This document shows positions 15,384-25,045 of a stretch of DNA of 34,312 nucleotides, in pieces. The position numbers and the translations under genes were made by a program. Position 1 is the first letter of the stretch. Every line of letters begins with the position of its first letter. A model generated the notes under the pieces. It had not been told where the DNA came from. It saw only the letters and a list, made by a program, of their open reading frames with translations, and did not search any database. The stretch is from Haemophilus paraphrohaemolyticus (lineage in GTDB: Bacteria; Pseudomonadota; Gammaproteobacteria; Enterobacterales; Pasteurellaceae). The stretch covers positions 65,160-99,471 of the forward strand of contig NZ_MUXX01000004.1 in NCBI RefSeq assembly GCF_002015045.1, written 5' to 3'.

Positions 15384-16421
15384 ATGCGAAAAAAGATACT
15401 ACTTTCACTTGGCATGTTAGCCATTGTTGCCGTCTGTGTGTTCGGATATTGCTACCAAAAAATCAATGATCTTGCCCATCATCCCTTAACTATTCATGCC
15501 GACCAATTTTTTATTGTTGAAAAAGGCACATCAAGCCAAAAATTGGCAAAACAGCTGGAAGAGCAAGGCATTGTGCAACACGATGACGCTGCTCTTTTGC
15601 CTTATCTGATTCGCCTCAATCCTGGGCTCTCTCGTTTTAAAGCAGGCGTATATTCGCTAAATAATTTAAAAACCGTCGAAGATTTGCTCAAACATCTTAA
15701 TTCGAGCAAAGAAGTACAGCTCAATGTGAAGTTTATTGAGGGCAAAACTTTCAACACTTTCCGTGAGCAATTAGCCAACGCTAGCTATTTAGAGCAAACT
15801 TTAACGGGTAAAAGTGAAGCTGAAATTGCCAAAATGCTTGGGCTTTCTCACGAGAAATTAGAGGGCTGGATTTCGCCTGACACATACAATTATGTGCCTT
15901 ACTCGAGCGATTTTGACCTCCTTAAACGTGCTTACCACAAGCAACAAAAAGCCTTAGATGAAGCTTGGCAAAATCGAGCGGAAAATCTACCGCTTGCAAA
16001 TCCGTATGAGATGCTGGTTTTAGCCTCTATCGTAGAAAAGGAGACGGGCGTGGCAAATGAACGCCCGCAAGTGGCTTCAGTATTTGTGAATCGCCTCAAA
16101 CAAGGCTGGAAATTAGAAACCGATCCAACAGTGATTTATGGCCTGGGCGAGCGTTATAATGGTAAAATCTACAAAAAAGATTTGCAAGAAGCGACGCCTT
16201 ACAACACCTACATCATCAATGGCTTACCGCCAACACCGATTGCAATGCCAAGCGAAGCTGCATTAAAAGCCGTTTCGCAGCCCGATAGCACGCCTTACTT
16301 TTTCTTTGTTGCCGATGGTGCGGGCGGACATAAATTTAGCCGCTCACTCAATGAACATAACCAAGCGGTGAAAGAATGGCGTAAAATTGAGCGTGAACGT
16401 AAACAAACCGAACAAAAATAG
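15384..16421 (+). CDS. mltG: Endolytic murein transglycosylase MltG
   Basis: 345 aa (E. coli 340). Inner-membrane enzyme that cuts nascent glycan strands and so sets glycan length. One N-terminal membrane segment (about residues 5-23), a LysM-like part (about 40-110), and the YceG catalytic domain with ASIVEKETG, where Glu218 is the catalytic residue as in E. coli. [22 protein letters not shown] and [13 protein letters not shown] are further family segments. First gene of mltG-tmk-holB, an order shared with E. coli; tmk starts 11 bases later. Confidence 0.97.
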   Translation: MRKKILLSLGMLAIVAVCVFGYCYQKINDLAHHPLTIHADQFFIVEKGTSSQKLAKQLEEQGIVQHDDAALLPYLIRLNPGLSRFKAGVYSLNNLKTVEDLLKHLNSSKEVQLNVKFIEGKTFNTFREQLANASYLEQTLTGKSEAEIAKMLGLSHEKLEGWISPDTYNYVPYSSDFDLLKRAYHKQQKALDEAWQNRAENLPLANPYEMLVLASIVEKETGVANERPQVASVFVNRLKQGWKLETDPTVIYGLGERYNGKIYKKDLQEATPYNTYIINGLPPTPIAMPSEAALKAVSQPDSTPYFFFVADGAGGHKFSRSLNEHNQAVKEWRKIERERKQTEQK

Positions 16422-16432
16422 GGAAAAATAAG

Positions 16433-17065
16433 ATGATACGGGGTAAATTTATCGTGTTAGAAGGCTTGGAAGGGGCGGGAAAATCGACCGCGCACCAAGC
16501 GATTTTGGCACAACTCAGCGAACTGGGCATTAACGATGTGGTTTTAACGCGCGAGCCAGGCGGCACGCCATTAGCAGAAAAATTACGCCATTTGATTAAG
16601 CACGACTTAGAAGAGCCGATTTGCGACAAAGCAGAATTATTGATGCTTTATGCAGCACGTGTTCAGTTGGTAGAAAATGTGATCAAACCAGCCCTTGCCG
16701 AAGGAAAATGGGTGCTAGGTGATCGCCACGATATGTCATCGCAAGCGTATCAGGGTGGAGGTCGCCAGATTGACCGCAAAATTTTAGATAACCTAAAACG
16801 TACCGTGTTGGGTGATTTTGAGCCAGATTTAACGATCTATTTGGACATTGATCCTGCTGTAGGGCTTGAACGCGTGCGTGGTCGTGGTGAGTTGGATCGC
16901 ATTGAACAACAGAGTTTAGATTTCTTCTATCGCACGCATCAACGCTATTTGGAACTCACCCAAAATAACGACAAAGCGGTGATTATTGATGCCGAGCAAC
17001 CATTAGAGAAAGTGACTGCCGACATCAAACAAGCAGTCGAAAATTTCGTGAAAAAAGCAAAATGA
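16433..17065 (+). CDS. tmk: Thymidylate kinase
   Basis: 210 aa; phosphorylates dTMP to dTDP using ATP. P-loop [10 protein letters not shown] (residues about 10-19), [11 protein letters not shown], the dTMP/Mg site [16 protein letters not shown] and [16 protein letters not shown] in the lid region. Its TGA stop overlaps the ATG of holB (ATGA), showing translational coupling. Confidence 0.98.
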   Translation: MIRGKFIVLEGLEGAGKSTAHQAILAQLSELGINDVVLTREPGGTPLAEKLRHLIKHDLEEPICDKAELLMLYAARVQLVENVIKPALAEGKWVLGDRHDMSSQAYQGGGRQIDRKILDNLKRTVLGDFEPDLTIYLDIDPAVGLERVRGRGELDRIEQQSLDFFYRTHQRYLELTQNNDKAVIIDAEQPLEKVTADIKQAVENFVKKAK

Positions 17066-18057
17066 CCGTGATTTCTCTTCAGTCGCTCTACCCGTGGCAG
17101 CAAGCGATTTATTCGTACATCACCCAGCCTTTCAGCCAAGGGCGAGGGCATCACGCCTTATTGTTCAAAACCGAAGCGGGGCTAGGCAGTGAGGCACTGA
17201 TTCGTCATTTTGCCCATTGGTTGCTCTGCCAGAATAAAAATGGCAATGAGCCTTGCCATCAATGCAAAAGTTGTCTGTTGGCACAAAGTGGTAACCACCC
17301 CGATTTTCACCAGCTTGAGCCGATTGAAAACAGAGATATTGGCGTAGATCAAGTGCGTGAAGTGCTAGCGATTTTGCAACGTTTCGCCCAACAAGAAGGC
17401 AACGTGGTGGTGTATATTCGCCAAGCGGAACGATTGACTGAAGCGAGTTGCAATGCCTTGCTAAAAACCTTGGAAGAACCGCACGACGGCGTTTATTTCT
17501 TGCTGGAAACTGATTTGCAAGCCCCAATGATGGCAACTATCCAAAGCCGTTGCCAAACCTGGGTGCTGCATGCTCCCGAAACGCCCATCGCCTTGCAATG
17601 GCTACAAATACAGTGCCCGCAATTTAGCGAAGCCGACATCGAAACTGCCTTGCGTTTATGTCACGGTCGCCCGCTGATTTGCAAAACGTTCTTAGAAAAC
17701 GACCGCTTATCCGCCCGCAAAGCCTTCTTGCAAACCTTCTGGCGTTTCTACAAAAACCGCGATCCGTTTTTACTGCTCAGTCAGTTCGAAAAAGAGCAGG
17801 TAGAGACGCAATTGGAATGGCTAGAAAGTTTTTTCAGCGATACACTCAAAGCCAAAATGGGAATGACCACCGGCTGGGTGAATCATGATTTAGACAAAGG
17901 CATTTGGCTTTTCAGCGATGCCCTTTCTGCTCAACAACTTCTTAAAGGCTACGACATCTTGTGTGAGACTGAAAAAAACATTAATGAAATCAATGCAGTA
18001 AATGTCGAATTGATGTTGGCGAATGGTTTAACGAGATTGGTGTTGGAGGTGTTTTAA
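17062..18057 (+). CDS. holB: DNA polymerase III subunit delta'
   Basis: 331 aa (E. coli 334). Clamp-loader subunit. The AAA+ fold lacks a real P-loop (TEAGLGSE in place of GxxGxGK[ST]), as is normal for delta'. Zinc ligands Cys56, Cys65, Cys68 and Cys71 are intact. [10 protein letters not shown] and the SRC-type arginine-finger motif (QSRCQTW) follow. Start overlaps the tmk stop. It converges on recG, with only a weak hairpin (AATGCG/CGCATT, 18114-18136) between them. Confidence 0.96.
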   Translation: MTVISLQSLYPWQQAIYSYITQPFSQGRGHHALLFKTEAGLGSEALIRHFAHWLLCQNKNGNEPCHQCKSCLLAQSGNHPDFHQLEPIENRDIGVDQVREVLAILQRFAQQEGNVVVYIRQAERLTEASCNALLKTLEEPHDGVYFLLETDLQAPMMATIQSRCQTWVLHAPETPIALQWLQIQCPQFSEADIETALRLCHGRPLICKTFLENDRLSARKAFLQTFWRFYKNRDPFLLLSQFEKEQVETQLEWLESFFSDTLKAKMGMTTGWVNHDLDKGIWLFSDALSAQQLLKGYDILCETEKNINEINAVNVELMLANGLTRLVLEVF

Positions 18058-18127
18058 AATTCAACACCAATTTCGTGGAAGATAGCTTTGAAAGGTATAG
18101 TAGGGGCTATAGTAATGCGAAATTTAA

Positions 18128-20209
18128 TTACGCATTCGTATATTCTGCCTTTTCATTCAACCAACGTTTAATCAACGCTTCGGCAAGCGGTGGATTTTCG
18201 ACAATAATTTGCTTGGCGTAACGTTGCACCAGCGGAATCATCTTACGGTCTCGCATTAAATTTGCCACTTTAAATTCCGCCGAACCAGTTTGTTTCGTGC
18301 CAAGAATTTCGCCTGTGCCACGAATTTCCAAATCTTTCTCTGCAATGTAAAAGCCGTCTTGGCTATCTCTCATCACTTGCAGGCGTTTACTGGAAATTTT
18401 GCCTAGCGGTGGTTTATACATCAGCACACAGTGCGAAGCGGTAGCCCCACGACCAACGCGCCCTCGCAGTTGATGCAGCTGTGCTAAGCCCAAACGCTCC
18501 GAGTTTTCGATAATCATCAGGCTTGCATTCGGCACGTCCACACCTACCTCAATCACTGTGGTTGCTACCAACAAATCAATGTTTGCGGCTTTAAATTCCG
18601 CCATTATTTCTTGTTTTTCTTGTGGTTTCATTCGTCCATGTACCAAACTAATCCTCAAATCAGGCAAGGCTCGTTGTAAATCTTCAGCAATTGCTGCCGC
18701 AGCTTGAGCCTCTAACACTTCCGATTCATCAATAAGCGTGCAAACCCAATAGGCTTGGCGTTTCTCATTTTTGCAGGCTTGATAAACACGTTGCACAATT
18801 TCAGAGCGGCGATCTTCTGAAATAGCCACCGTCTTAATAGGCGTTCTCCCAGGTGGCAATTCATCGATAATCGACGTATCTAAATCGGCATAAACTGTCA
18901 TCGCTAGCGTGCGTGGAATTGGCGTTGCAGTCATAATCAGTTGATGTGGATAGTGATCGGCTTTTGCTCCTTTTTCGCGTAACGTCAAACGTTGATGCAC
19001 ACCAAAACGGTGTTGCTCGTCGATAATAATCAACGCTAAGTCCTTAAATTCTACGCTTTCTTGGAACAGGGCGTGCGTGCCAATAATCATCTGCACATCG
19101 CCATTTTTGATCGCTTCCAGCTGGGTATTCCTCGCTTTACCTTTCACTTTTCCCGCCAGCCAGCCGACTTCAATCCCAAACGGACGAAGCCAATTGGCGA
19201 AGTTATTAGCGTGCTGTTCAGCCAGAATTTCCGTCGGTGCCATCAAGGCAACCTGTTTGCCGTTATCAATAGCGGTGAGTGCGGCAAGTGCTGCGACTAA
19301 GGTTTTTCCCGAGCCTACATCGCCTTGCACCAATCGCATCATCGGTGACGCTTGTGCTAAATCTCGTTCAATATCTTCGGTAACGCGTTTTTGGGCGTTA
19401 GTGGGTTGGAATGGCAGGCTCTCCAAAAAGCGTTGTTTTAAATCGGTTTTATAACTTAACGGTTCGGCATATTGTTGTTTTACGCCTAAGCGAAGTTGCT
19501 GCATTGCGAGGTTGTGTGCCAAAAGTTCCTCAAAAATCAACCGTTTCTGAGCAGGATGCTCTCCTTTTTCTAATACCTCAGCTGATACGCTCGGCGGTGG
19601 GCGATGCAACAACGCCAATGCTTCTTTCAAGCTATATTGATGTGGATTGTATTGCTCAGGCAACAGCTCGGTGACTTGCACATTCTGCAATACCGCCAAG
19701 GCTTGCTCGGTCATTTTACGCAGTGAAGCCTGTTTCAATCCTTCGGTGGTGGAATAAATCGGCGTAAGCGTTTCAGCCAATTCAAGCGGTTGATTATTGC
19801 GAATAATTTGATATTCGGGGTGATGGATTTCCGCCATATAACGCCCGCGTTTAATCTCACCAAAGGCTTTCACGCGCACGCCCACGGCAAGGCTATTTTT
19901 CATTCCTGCATTAAAATTGAAGAACTTGAGCATAATTTTGCTCGTGCCATCGGAAAGCGTGACTGATAAAATTGGACGACGCCCAAACTGCACTTCAGTA
20001 TGCTGCACATAGCCTTCAATAGTGGCAAAACTCTCGGGGAGAATATCGGAAATTGGTGTAATCCTCGTACGATCCTCATACCGCATCGGTAGATGGAAGA
20101 GCAGATCTTGCACATTGTTGATACCAATTCGACTAAGTTTTTCCGCGATAGCAGCCCCTACGCCTGAAAGGCTCGTGAGTGGCACACCGTCTAAAAGTTG
20201 AGTATTCAT
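18128..20209 (-). CDS. recG: ATP-dependent DNA helicase RecG
   Basis: 693 aa, equal to E. coli RecG. Branch-migration helicase that reverses stalled forks and processes R-loops. N-terminal wedge/OB part (SLSGVGAAIAEKL, then HLPMRYEDRT), Walker A GDVGSGKT, DEQH box, TATPIPRT (motif III), TTVIEVGVDVPNAS (motif V) and LRGRVGRG (motif VI). The start is set at MNTQLLDGVPL (20209); the frame stays open to 20278, but the extra 23 residues are hydrophobic and do not match the family. Confidence 0.97.
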   Translation of the reverse strand: MNTQLLDGVPLTSLSGVGAAIAEKLSRIGINNVQDLLFHLPMRYEDRTRITPISDILPESFATIEGYVQHTEVQFGRRPILSVTLSDGTSKIMLKFFNFNAGMKNSLAVGVRVKAFGEIKRGRYMAEIHHPEYQIIRNNQPLELAETLTPIYSTTEGLKQASLRKMTEQALAVLQNVQVTELLPEQYNPHQYSLKEALALLHRPPPSVSAEVLEKGEHPAQKRLIFEELLAHNLAMQQLRLGVKQQYAEPLSYKTDLKQRFLESLPFQPTNAQKRVTEDIERDLAQASPMMRLVQGDVGSGKTLVAALAALTAIDNGKQVALMAPTEILAEQHANNFANWLRPFGIEVGWLAGKVKGKARNTQLEAIKNGDVQMIIGTHALFQESVEFKDLALIIIDEQHRFGVHQRLTLREKGAKADHYPHQLIMTATPIPRTLAMTVYADLDTSIIDELPPGRTPIKTVAISEDRRSEIVQRVYQACKNEKRQAYWVCTLIDESEVLEAQAAAAIAEDLQRALPDLRISLVHGRMKPQEKQEIMAEFKAANIDLLVATTVIEVGVDVPNASLMIIENSERLGLAQLHQLRGRVGRGATASHCVLMYKPPLGKISSKRLQVMRDSQDGFYIAEKDLEIRGTGEILGTKQTGSAEFKVANLMRDRKMIPLVQRYAKQIIVENPPLAEALIKRWLNEKAEYTNA

Positions 20210-20372
20210 TGCAAAAATGTTGTTAAAAATAACCGCTTGATGGAGTGGAATTATAAAGAAGGCTGGAAATTTATACAAGTTTTCTCAGAAATTTGTGCTT
20301 TTTAAGAACTTATTTCTCGGTTGATCATCTTAATGAATGCGTAATTTCACGCCGATTGATAAGGAATAAAAA

Positions 20373-20570
20373 ATGAAATTAATCTCTAAAATGTTTGTCT
20401 TAAGTTTAGTGATGGGCATTGCTGCTTGTAGCAACCTAAATAAACAACAACGCAACACAGCGATTGGTGCAGCCATTGGTGGTGTTGCGGGGCATGTTAT
20501 TGGTGAATCAACAGGTGCAACCTTAGGCGGAGCTGCTTTAGGTGGCGTGATTGGTAGCCAAATTAAGTAA
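20373..20570 (+). CDS. Small glycine-zipper lipoprotein (OsmB-like)
   Basis: 65 aa. Lipoprotein signal with lipobox ending IAAC (lipidated Cys19), then a glycine-zipper segment (GAAIGGVAGHVIGESTGATL, continuing GGAALGGVIGSQ) of the OsmB/Rick-17 kDa type. Expected in the outer membrane; OsmB is osmotically induced in E. coli, but the exact role is unknown. AAGGAAT lies 8 bases before the ATG. Confidence 0.85.
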   Translation: MKLISKMFVLSLVMGIAACSNLNKQQRNTAIGAAIGGVAGHVIGESTGATLGGAALGGVIGSQIK

Positions 20571-20573
20571 TGT

Positions 20574-20633
20574 AAAGCGGTCATTTTTCCCACGCATTTT
20601 GCAAATTGCATAAGAAAAATGACCGCTTTTTTT
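20574..20633. terminator. Bidirectional terminator between the OsmB-like gene and glmS
   Basis: Perfect 15-bp arms AAAGCGGTCATTTTT (20574-20588) and AAAAATGACCGCTTT (20615-20629) around a 26-base loop, with T-runs on both strands. Each arm carries the AAGCGGT uptake core. Confidence 0.88.
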
Positions 20634-20644
20634 ACTCTTCCAGA

Positions 20645-22465
20645 TTACTCAACTGTCACAGACTTCGCCAAATTACGCGGTTGATCGACATCAGTCCCTT
20701 TAATTAGTGCAACGTGGTAAGAAAGTAGTTGTAGTGGCACGGTGTAGAAAATTGGTGCAGTGACTTCGTCCACTTTCGGGAACACTAACGTTTTGTAGCC
20801 CAAACCTGCATCGAGGTCGGCGAAGATGAATAATTGACCACCGCGTGCTTTCACTTCTTCAATGTTTGATTTCACTTTTTCGAGCAAATCATTTTCAGGG
20901 GCAACGACAATCACTGGCATTTCGCTGTCGATTAATGCTAACGGTCCGTGTTTTAATTCGCCCGCGGCATAGGCTTCAGCGTGAATGTATGAAATCTCTT
21001 TTAATTTCAACGCAGATTCCATTGCGATTGGGTAGAATTCGCCACGGCCTAAGAATAAACTGTGTTGTTTATCTGCAAAGTCTTCTGAAAGTTTTTCGAT
21101 CTCTTTTTCGTGTGTTAATGCGGCTTCAATTAACGCGGGTAAACGTTGCAATGCGTGAACGATATCTGCTTCTTGCACTGCTGAAACGTTGCCTTTTAAG
21201 CGACCTAATGCCGCCGTTAAAAGTAATAAACAGGTTAATTGGGTTGTGAAAGCTTTGGTTGAAGCTACGCCCACTTCCACGCCCGCACGAGTCATAAAGG
21301 CGAAATCTGATTCGCGAACTAATGAAGAGGTTGCCACGTTACAGATGGTCATTGCCGCCATAAAGCCCGACTCTTTCGCCAAGCGTAATGCTGCTAAAGT
21401 ATCTGCAGTTTCACCTGATTGTGAGATGGTTACCAGCAAGCTATTTGCACGCGTTACAAATTTGCGGTAGCGGAATTCAGAGGCAATTTCCACATCACAC
21501 GCCACGCCTGCGATCGATTCTAACCAGTAACGTGCCACCATACCAGCGTTGTAAGACGTACCGCAAGCCACGATTTGAATGTGTTCTACTTTTGATAAAA
21601 TCTCTGCCGCATTTGGTGCAATGGCTTCTAAATTCACTTTTCCTTCTTTGATGCGACCGTCTAACGTATTCATAATTGCCACAGGTTGCTCGAAGATTTC
21701 TTTCTGCATATAGTGGCGGTATGGGCCTTTGTCTGCTGCATCTTGTTCGAAGTTGCCTTCGTGAATTTCACGTTCAACTTTGTTGCCTTCGCGGTCGTAA
21801 ATATCAACTGAAGTGCGGGTAATTTCCGCCACGTCGCCTTCTTCTAAGTAAGCGAAACGGTGGGTTACGCTTAATAGTGCAAGAGGGTCAGAAGCAAGGA
21901 AGTTTTCGCCGATGCCGTAACCGATAACCAGCGGAGAGCCTGAACGTGCTACAATTAAATGCTCTGGCTCTTCTTCATTTAATACCACTGTGCCGTATGC
22001 GCCGCGGAGTTGTTTCACGGTTTTTTGTACGGCGTCTAATAAAGAATTTGACGTGCGGAATTCCCATTCAACCAAGTGAGCGATAACTTCAGTGTCGGTT
22101 TGCGATTGGAACACATAACCGCGTGCTTGTAATTCTGCGCGTAATTCTTCGTAGTTTTCGATAATACCGTTGTGAACAACAGCAATTTTGCCTGAACGGT
22201 GTGGGTGTGCATTGGTTTCGGAGGGTTCACCGTGGGTTGCCCAGCGGGTGTGTGCGATCCCGGTGCCGCCTAATAATGGTTTAGCTTCTAACGCGTCGTC
22301 TAAGGCTTTTACTTTACCTACACGACGGAGGATTTGCATTGATTTATCCGCTCCTAAAACCGCCACGCCTGCAGAGTCGTAACCACGATACTCTAAGCGG
22401 TGTAATCCATCGACTAAAATTGCTGCTACATCACGTTGTGCTACCGCACCGACAATTCCACACAT
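20645..22465 (-). CDS. glmS: Glucosamine-6-phosphate synthase (glutamine-hydrolysing)
   Basis: 606 aa (E. coli 609). Makes glucosamine-6-P from fructose-6-P and glutamine, the entry step of cell-wall and LOS amino sugars. N-terminal Ntn glutaminase with catalytic Cys2 (MCGIVGA), [13 protein letters not shown] site ([14 protein letters not shown]) and [11 protein letters not shown]; then two SIS domains ([26 protein letters not shown]); C-terminus [16 protein letters not shown] DeoR-family gene lies upstream on the same strand and may control it; a palindromic repeat lies between them. Confidence 0.98.
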   Translation of the reverse strand: MCGIVGAVAQRDVAAILVDGLHRLEYRGYDSAGVAVLGADKSMQILRRVGKVKALDDALEAKPLLGGTGIAHTRWATHGEPSETNAHPHRSGKIAVVHNGIIENYEELRAELQARGYVFQSQTDTEVIAHLVEWEFRTSNSLLDAVQKTVKQLRGAYGTVVLNEEEPEHLIVARSGSPLVIGYGIGENFLASDPLALLSVTHRFAYLEEGDVAEITRTSVDIYDREGNKVEREIHEGNFEQDAADKGPYRHYMQKEIFEQPVAIMNTLDGRIKEGKVNLEAIAPNAAEILSKVEHIQIVACGTSYNAGMVARYWLESIAGVACDVEIASEFRYRKFVTRANSLLVTISQSGETADTLAALRLAKESGFMAAMTICNVATSSLVRESDFAFMTRAGVEVGVASTKAFTTQLTCLLLLTAALGRLKGNVSAVQEADIVHALQRLPALIEAALTHEKEIEKLSEDFADKQHSLFLGRGEFYPIAMESALKLKEISYIHAEAYAAGELKHGPLALIDSEMPVIVVAPENDLLEKVKSNIEEVKARGGQLFIFADLDAGLGYKTLVFPKVDEVTAPIFYTVPLQLLSYHVALIKGTDVDQPRNLAKSVTVE

Positions 22466-22527
22466 AAATTTTATTTCCTAATGTTTGTTTAATTTGAGTT
22501 TAAATTTATAGATTTCTTCGTTTTTTT

Positions 22528-22582
22528 CTGCCAAATCTCCTTTCCCCCTCTTTAGCAAAGAGGGGGAGGGGAGATTTGGCAG
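22528..22582. repeat. 55-bp dispersed palindromic repeat, full copy
   Basis: Outer arms CTGCCAAATCTCC and GGAGATTTGGCAG, inner hairpin CCCCCTCTTT-AGC-AAAGAGGGGG. Partial copies lie at 6327-6367, 6408-6450 and 28757-28778. It sits between glmS and the DeoR-family gene and could fold in their mRNA. Confidence 0.85.
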
Positions 22583-22619
22583 TAGTAATTAACGGAGAAA
22601 ATACACGATAAAATAAGTA

Positions 22620-23384
22620 CTATTTCGCCACAATCACTTCTACGCCGTTTTGTTCAATCAAAACTTTCGTTTCGTAACTTAATTGGCTATCAGTGATGAT
22701 TTTGTCAATCTTCGACCAATCAAGTTCCACATTGGGCATTTTTCTTCCGATCTTTTGTGATTCGATTAACACAATTACTTCACGGCTCACTTCTGCCATC
22801 ACTTGGCTTAACCCGACTAACTCATTGAATGTCGTTGTGCCTCGTTCTAAATCTAATCCATCAGCCCCAATAAAAAGCTGGTCAAAATCATAAGAACGAA
22901 GGGCATTTTCTGCCACTTTGCCTTGAAAGGATTCCGAACGTGAGTCCCAAGTTCCACCTGTCATTAACACTGTTGGTTCACATTCCAAGGTTGTTAGTTC
23001 GCTGGCAAGCGAAAGAGAATTGGTCATAATTACCAAGCCTTTTTGGTTCAAGGCTTTTACCAACGCCCCAGTGGTGCTGCCGCTATCAATAATGATGCGA
23101 TTGTGATCAGAAATAATTTCACAAGCCGCTTTGGCAATAGCTAACTTTTGTTTCGAAAGCTGTTCTTCGTTGTTTTCTTCTTCCATCAATTCTGATGGTA
23201 TATTGATTGCTCCACCATAGCGACGTAATAAAAAACCGCCTTCTTCTAATACCCGTAAATCCTTGCGAATGGTGACTTCTGAGGTATCAAAAAACTGGGC
23301 AAGGTAATCAACGCTTAATTCATTTTGCTCCATCAGCATAGAAACAATCAGCTGACGGCGTTGTTGAGTATTTCGTTTTGACAT
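22620..23384 (-). CDS. DeoR-family transcriptional regulator
   Basis: 254 aa. N-terminal DeoR winged helix (ELSVDYLAQFFDTSEVTIRKDLRVLEEGG, about residues 22-50) and C-terminal DeoRC sugar-phosphate sensor of ISOCOT fold (DSGSTTGALVKAL, MTNSL, GGTWD, FIGADGLDLERGTT). Family members respond to phosphorylated sugars. The position directly upstream of glmS on the same strand suggests control of amino-sugar synthesis, an inference from context. Confidence 0.9.
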   Translation of the reverse strand: MSKRNTQQRRQLIVSMLMEQNELSVDYLAQFFDTSEVTIRKDLRVLEEGGFLLRRYGGAINIPSELMEEENNEEQLSKQKLAIAKAACEIISDHNRIIIDSGSTTGALVKALNQKGLVIMTNSLSLASELTTLECEPTVLMTGGTWDSRSESFQGKVAENALRSYDFDQLFIGADGLDLERGTTTFNELVGLSQVMAEVSREVIVLIESQKIGRKMPNVELDWSKIDKIITDSQLSYETKVLIEQNGVEVIVAK

Positions 23385-23460
23385 AATTTATAAACCATTA
23401 AGTTTCGATTCAAAACTTTGCGAATTATAATGAAATTTTAACCGCTTGCAAGCATAAAAA

Positions 23461-23483
23461 ATGGCTAGGGGTTGCCTAGCCAT
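23461..23483 (-). terminator. Terminator-like hairpin, apparent copy of the proS terminator
   Basis: ATGGCTAGG (23461-23469) pairs with CCTAGCCAT (23475-23483). On the minus strand it is followed by TTTTTTA. It resembles the CTAGGC/GCCTAG terminator of proS at 25014-25038 and sits the same way after a proS-like 3' end. Confidence 0.65.
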
Positions 23484-23505
23484 TGTTTTTACATTCAAAG
23501 CAATA

Positions 23506-23620
23506 TTACGCCTTCACACCCTTTTTCAAAAACGCTCCCTTATTTGAGTAAGTCGAACATTGCAGACATTGCCACATTACCTTCCTAATTGACGTTGAAG
23601 TAGTGTTGGCATAATTGCAA
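23506..23620 (-). pseudogene. Vestigial proS copy with large internal deletion
   Basis: On the minus strand the sequence reads HYFNVN-stop-EGNVAMSAMFDL, which aligns with [19 protein letters not shown] inside ProS (12 of 19 positions identical). It then jumps to AFLKKGVKA-stop, which matches the ProS C-terminus [13 protein letters not shown]. At DNA level ACGTTGAAGTAGTGTT and ATATTACGCCTTCACA are shared exactly with the intact gene. About 170 codons are deleted in between. This explains the otherwise empty stretch between 23385 and 23661. Confidence 0.75.
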
Positions 23621-23630
23621 AATTAAAAAG

Positions 23631-23655
23631 AAAACCGGTCGATTGGTCGGTTTTT
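23631..23655 (-). terminator. Probable terminator of the lipoprotein pair
   Basis: AAAACCG (23631-23637) pairs with CGGTTTT (23648-23654) around a GTCGATTGGT loop that can add further pairs; T-rich on the minus strand afterwards. Confidence 0.6.
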
Positions 23656-23661
23656 TGTAGG

Positions 23662-24354
23662 TTACTTCTTAGATTGTTTATTTAAAATATAAATAATACC
23701 TTGTGTTACTGCAATGGGTGCAACAAATGCAGTAGTTAATGTTGTATAAGCTACATAAACAGGCATTGATAACGTTATAGTTGTCAGTTCTAAGGCGATA
23801 TCATCGGCTATAACTTCTTTATGTGATGTTCTTCGCACTAAAGAAATTTCAATTGGTTCAGGCATTGAAAATTTACTGATTATTTCATCTCTATTATTAA
23901 AGCGAATTCGCTTTCCAAATGCTCGGTATTGCCGTTTTAATGCTGGCTGATTAGCTTTCCAGTTCGGATTTCTAAGTTTTACTGCGGATAAGAAATCCGA
24001 ATGAATATAGCTAATAGGATTAAACCAATATTGCTTTTGCAACTGCTCTTTTTCCTCTTTACTATATTTGCTTTCATCTAAATAAACGGTGTATTCGCCA
24101 GTGACCTCATTATCAAGGCTATCTAATTTCATTGTAAAAAAGAGTGTTTGTTTTGCATAAGGGCTAGTCAAGAAATGTTGCATTGCTTCAACATCTTGAT
24201 TTTGTAAAAGATAGTCCGACTGCTCACCTATCAGATAAATTTTATTTTTTTCAATCATAAAGGCATAAATTTTTTCTGTGGTTTTTATGGGTTTGTTAAT
24301 ATGGATAACGCAACTCGTGAGCAAGCAAATTAAAATAAGATAAAGTTTTTTCAT
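23662..24354 (-). CDS. Predicted lipoprotein, 230 aa, unknown function
   Basis: No family recognised. The start is placed at MKKLYLILICLLTSC: a lipoprotein signal with lipobox LTSC (Cys15). The open frame begins 18 bases earlier inside the previous gene. The body is Lys/Tyr-rich with no obvious motif; a hydrophobic segment near the C-terminus (about residues 200-222, VYVAYTTLTTAFVAPIAVTQ) could be membrane-associated. It begins 2 bases after the stop of the other lipoprotein gene, so the two are cotranscribed and probably act together. Confidence 0.75.
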   Translation of the reverse strand: MKKLYLILICLLTSCVIHINKPIKTTEKIYAFMIEKNKIYLIGEQSDYLLQNQDVEAMQHFLTSPYAKQTLFFTMKLDSLDNEVTGEYTVYLDESKYSKEEKEQLQKQYWFNPISYIHSDFLSAVKLRNPNWKANQPALKRQYRAFGKRIRFNNRDEIISKFSMPEPIEISLVRRTSHKEVIADDIALELTTITLSMPVYVAYTTLTTAFVAPIAVTQGIIYILNKQSKK

Positions 24355-24356
24355 TG

Positions 24357-24989
24357 TTATTTTGTGGGACATTTGTAGTATGGGGAAAGTGAAACGTTTG
24401 TGATGTTTTCCTCAGTAATATCTTTCAAAACAACTGAGCACCCCATTGGCTTAATTTCATATTGATGCCCGGCTTTAGGGATAAATGATGCACGATCATC
24501 TTGGCGTTCTCCTCCATCGGTGGCACCCAAAGTAATGGTTTTTATCAGAAATTTTCGAATAGTATCATAGCCCGTAATTGGACCATACTGGCATAATTGT
24601 GTTGTTTCAGTCTGGCAAGGTTTTCCCGCAACGCGGCAAACAGCTTTACTGATTTGATGCGATGGGGTAAGATTGATTATTTTATCCGTGGGAATGACGT
24701 ATTCTCTAAACGTATAATTTTCCTTCTGAGCGATATCTGAGTCCTCGGTTTGAGTCATACCTATTCGATGTTGCCCACCACCAAACCATCCGGTAGGGCG
24801 AAGATGTATTCCTTTCTTATCTTTTTCACAATCCATGATTTTTACATTGATTTCGCCATCCTTTCCTATATTAAAGATTCGGATACGGGCATGTTTTGTT
24901 GCGTCATATTCTTGAGGATTGATGATTTCTTTTGTTGCACATCCTGTAAGCAGTATTGCAAGCATCAGTGTTTTCCATCTATTTTTCAT
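24357..24989 (-). CDS. Predicted lipoprotein, 210 aa, unknown function
   Basis: Signal with lipobox LLTGC (Cys17) and an AGGGAGA ribosome site before the ATG. The mature part has several cysteines (in IMDCEKD, KAVCRVAGKPC, TQLCQYG, PMGCSVV, YYKCPTK) that suggest disulfides, and a GWFGGGQHRIG stretch. Not recognised as a known family. First gene of a two-gene unit lying between intact proS and the proS remnant; it follows the proS terminator, so it probably has its own promoter. Confidence 0.75.
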   Translation of the reverse strand: MKNRWKTLMLAILLTGCATKEIINPQEYDATKHARIRIFNIGKDGEINVKIMDCEKDKKGIHLRPTGWFGGGQHRIGMTQTEDSDIAQKENYTFREYVIPTDKIINLTPSHQISKAVCRVAGKPCQTETTQLCQYGPITGYDTIRKFLIKTITLGATDGGERQDDRASFIPKAGHQYEIKPMGCSVVLKDITEENITNVSLSPYYKCPTK

Positions 24990-25013
24990 ATATCTCCCTT
25001 CTTTGGATAAAAA

Positions 25014-25038
25014 AACGACTAGGCAAAGCCTAGCCGTT
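25014..25038 (-). terminator. proS terminator
   Basis: AACGACTAGGC (25014-25024) pairs with GCCTAGCCGTT (25028-25038) with one A-C mismatch around AAA; followed on the minus strand by a T-run. Confidence 0.85.
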
Positions 25039-25045
25039 AAATATA

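Noticed and set aside
20210..20278. N-terminal extension of RecG
   Set aside because: Extra 23 residues do not resemble RecG; start at 20209 gives 693 aa as in E. coli.
22466..22527. glmS ribozyme or riboswitch upstream of glmS
   Set aside because: That element belongs to Gram-positive bacteria; the leader here is short and AT-rich and shows only the dispersed palindromic repeat.
23506..23577. 23-aa ORF MWQCLQCSTYSNKGAF... with a CxxC, and another CxxC after its stop, as a small zinc-ribbon protein
   Set aside because: The stretch aligns in order with two parts of proS, and the stop matches the proS stop; the cysteines come from substitutions or out-of-frame sequence. Kept only as a weak alternative.
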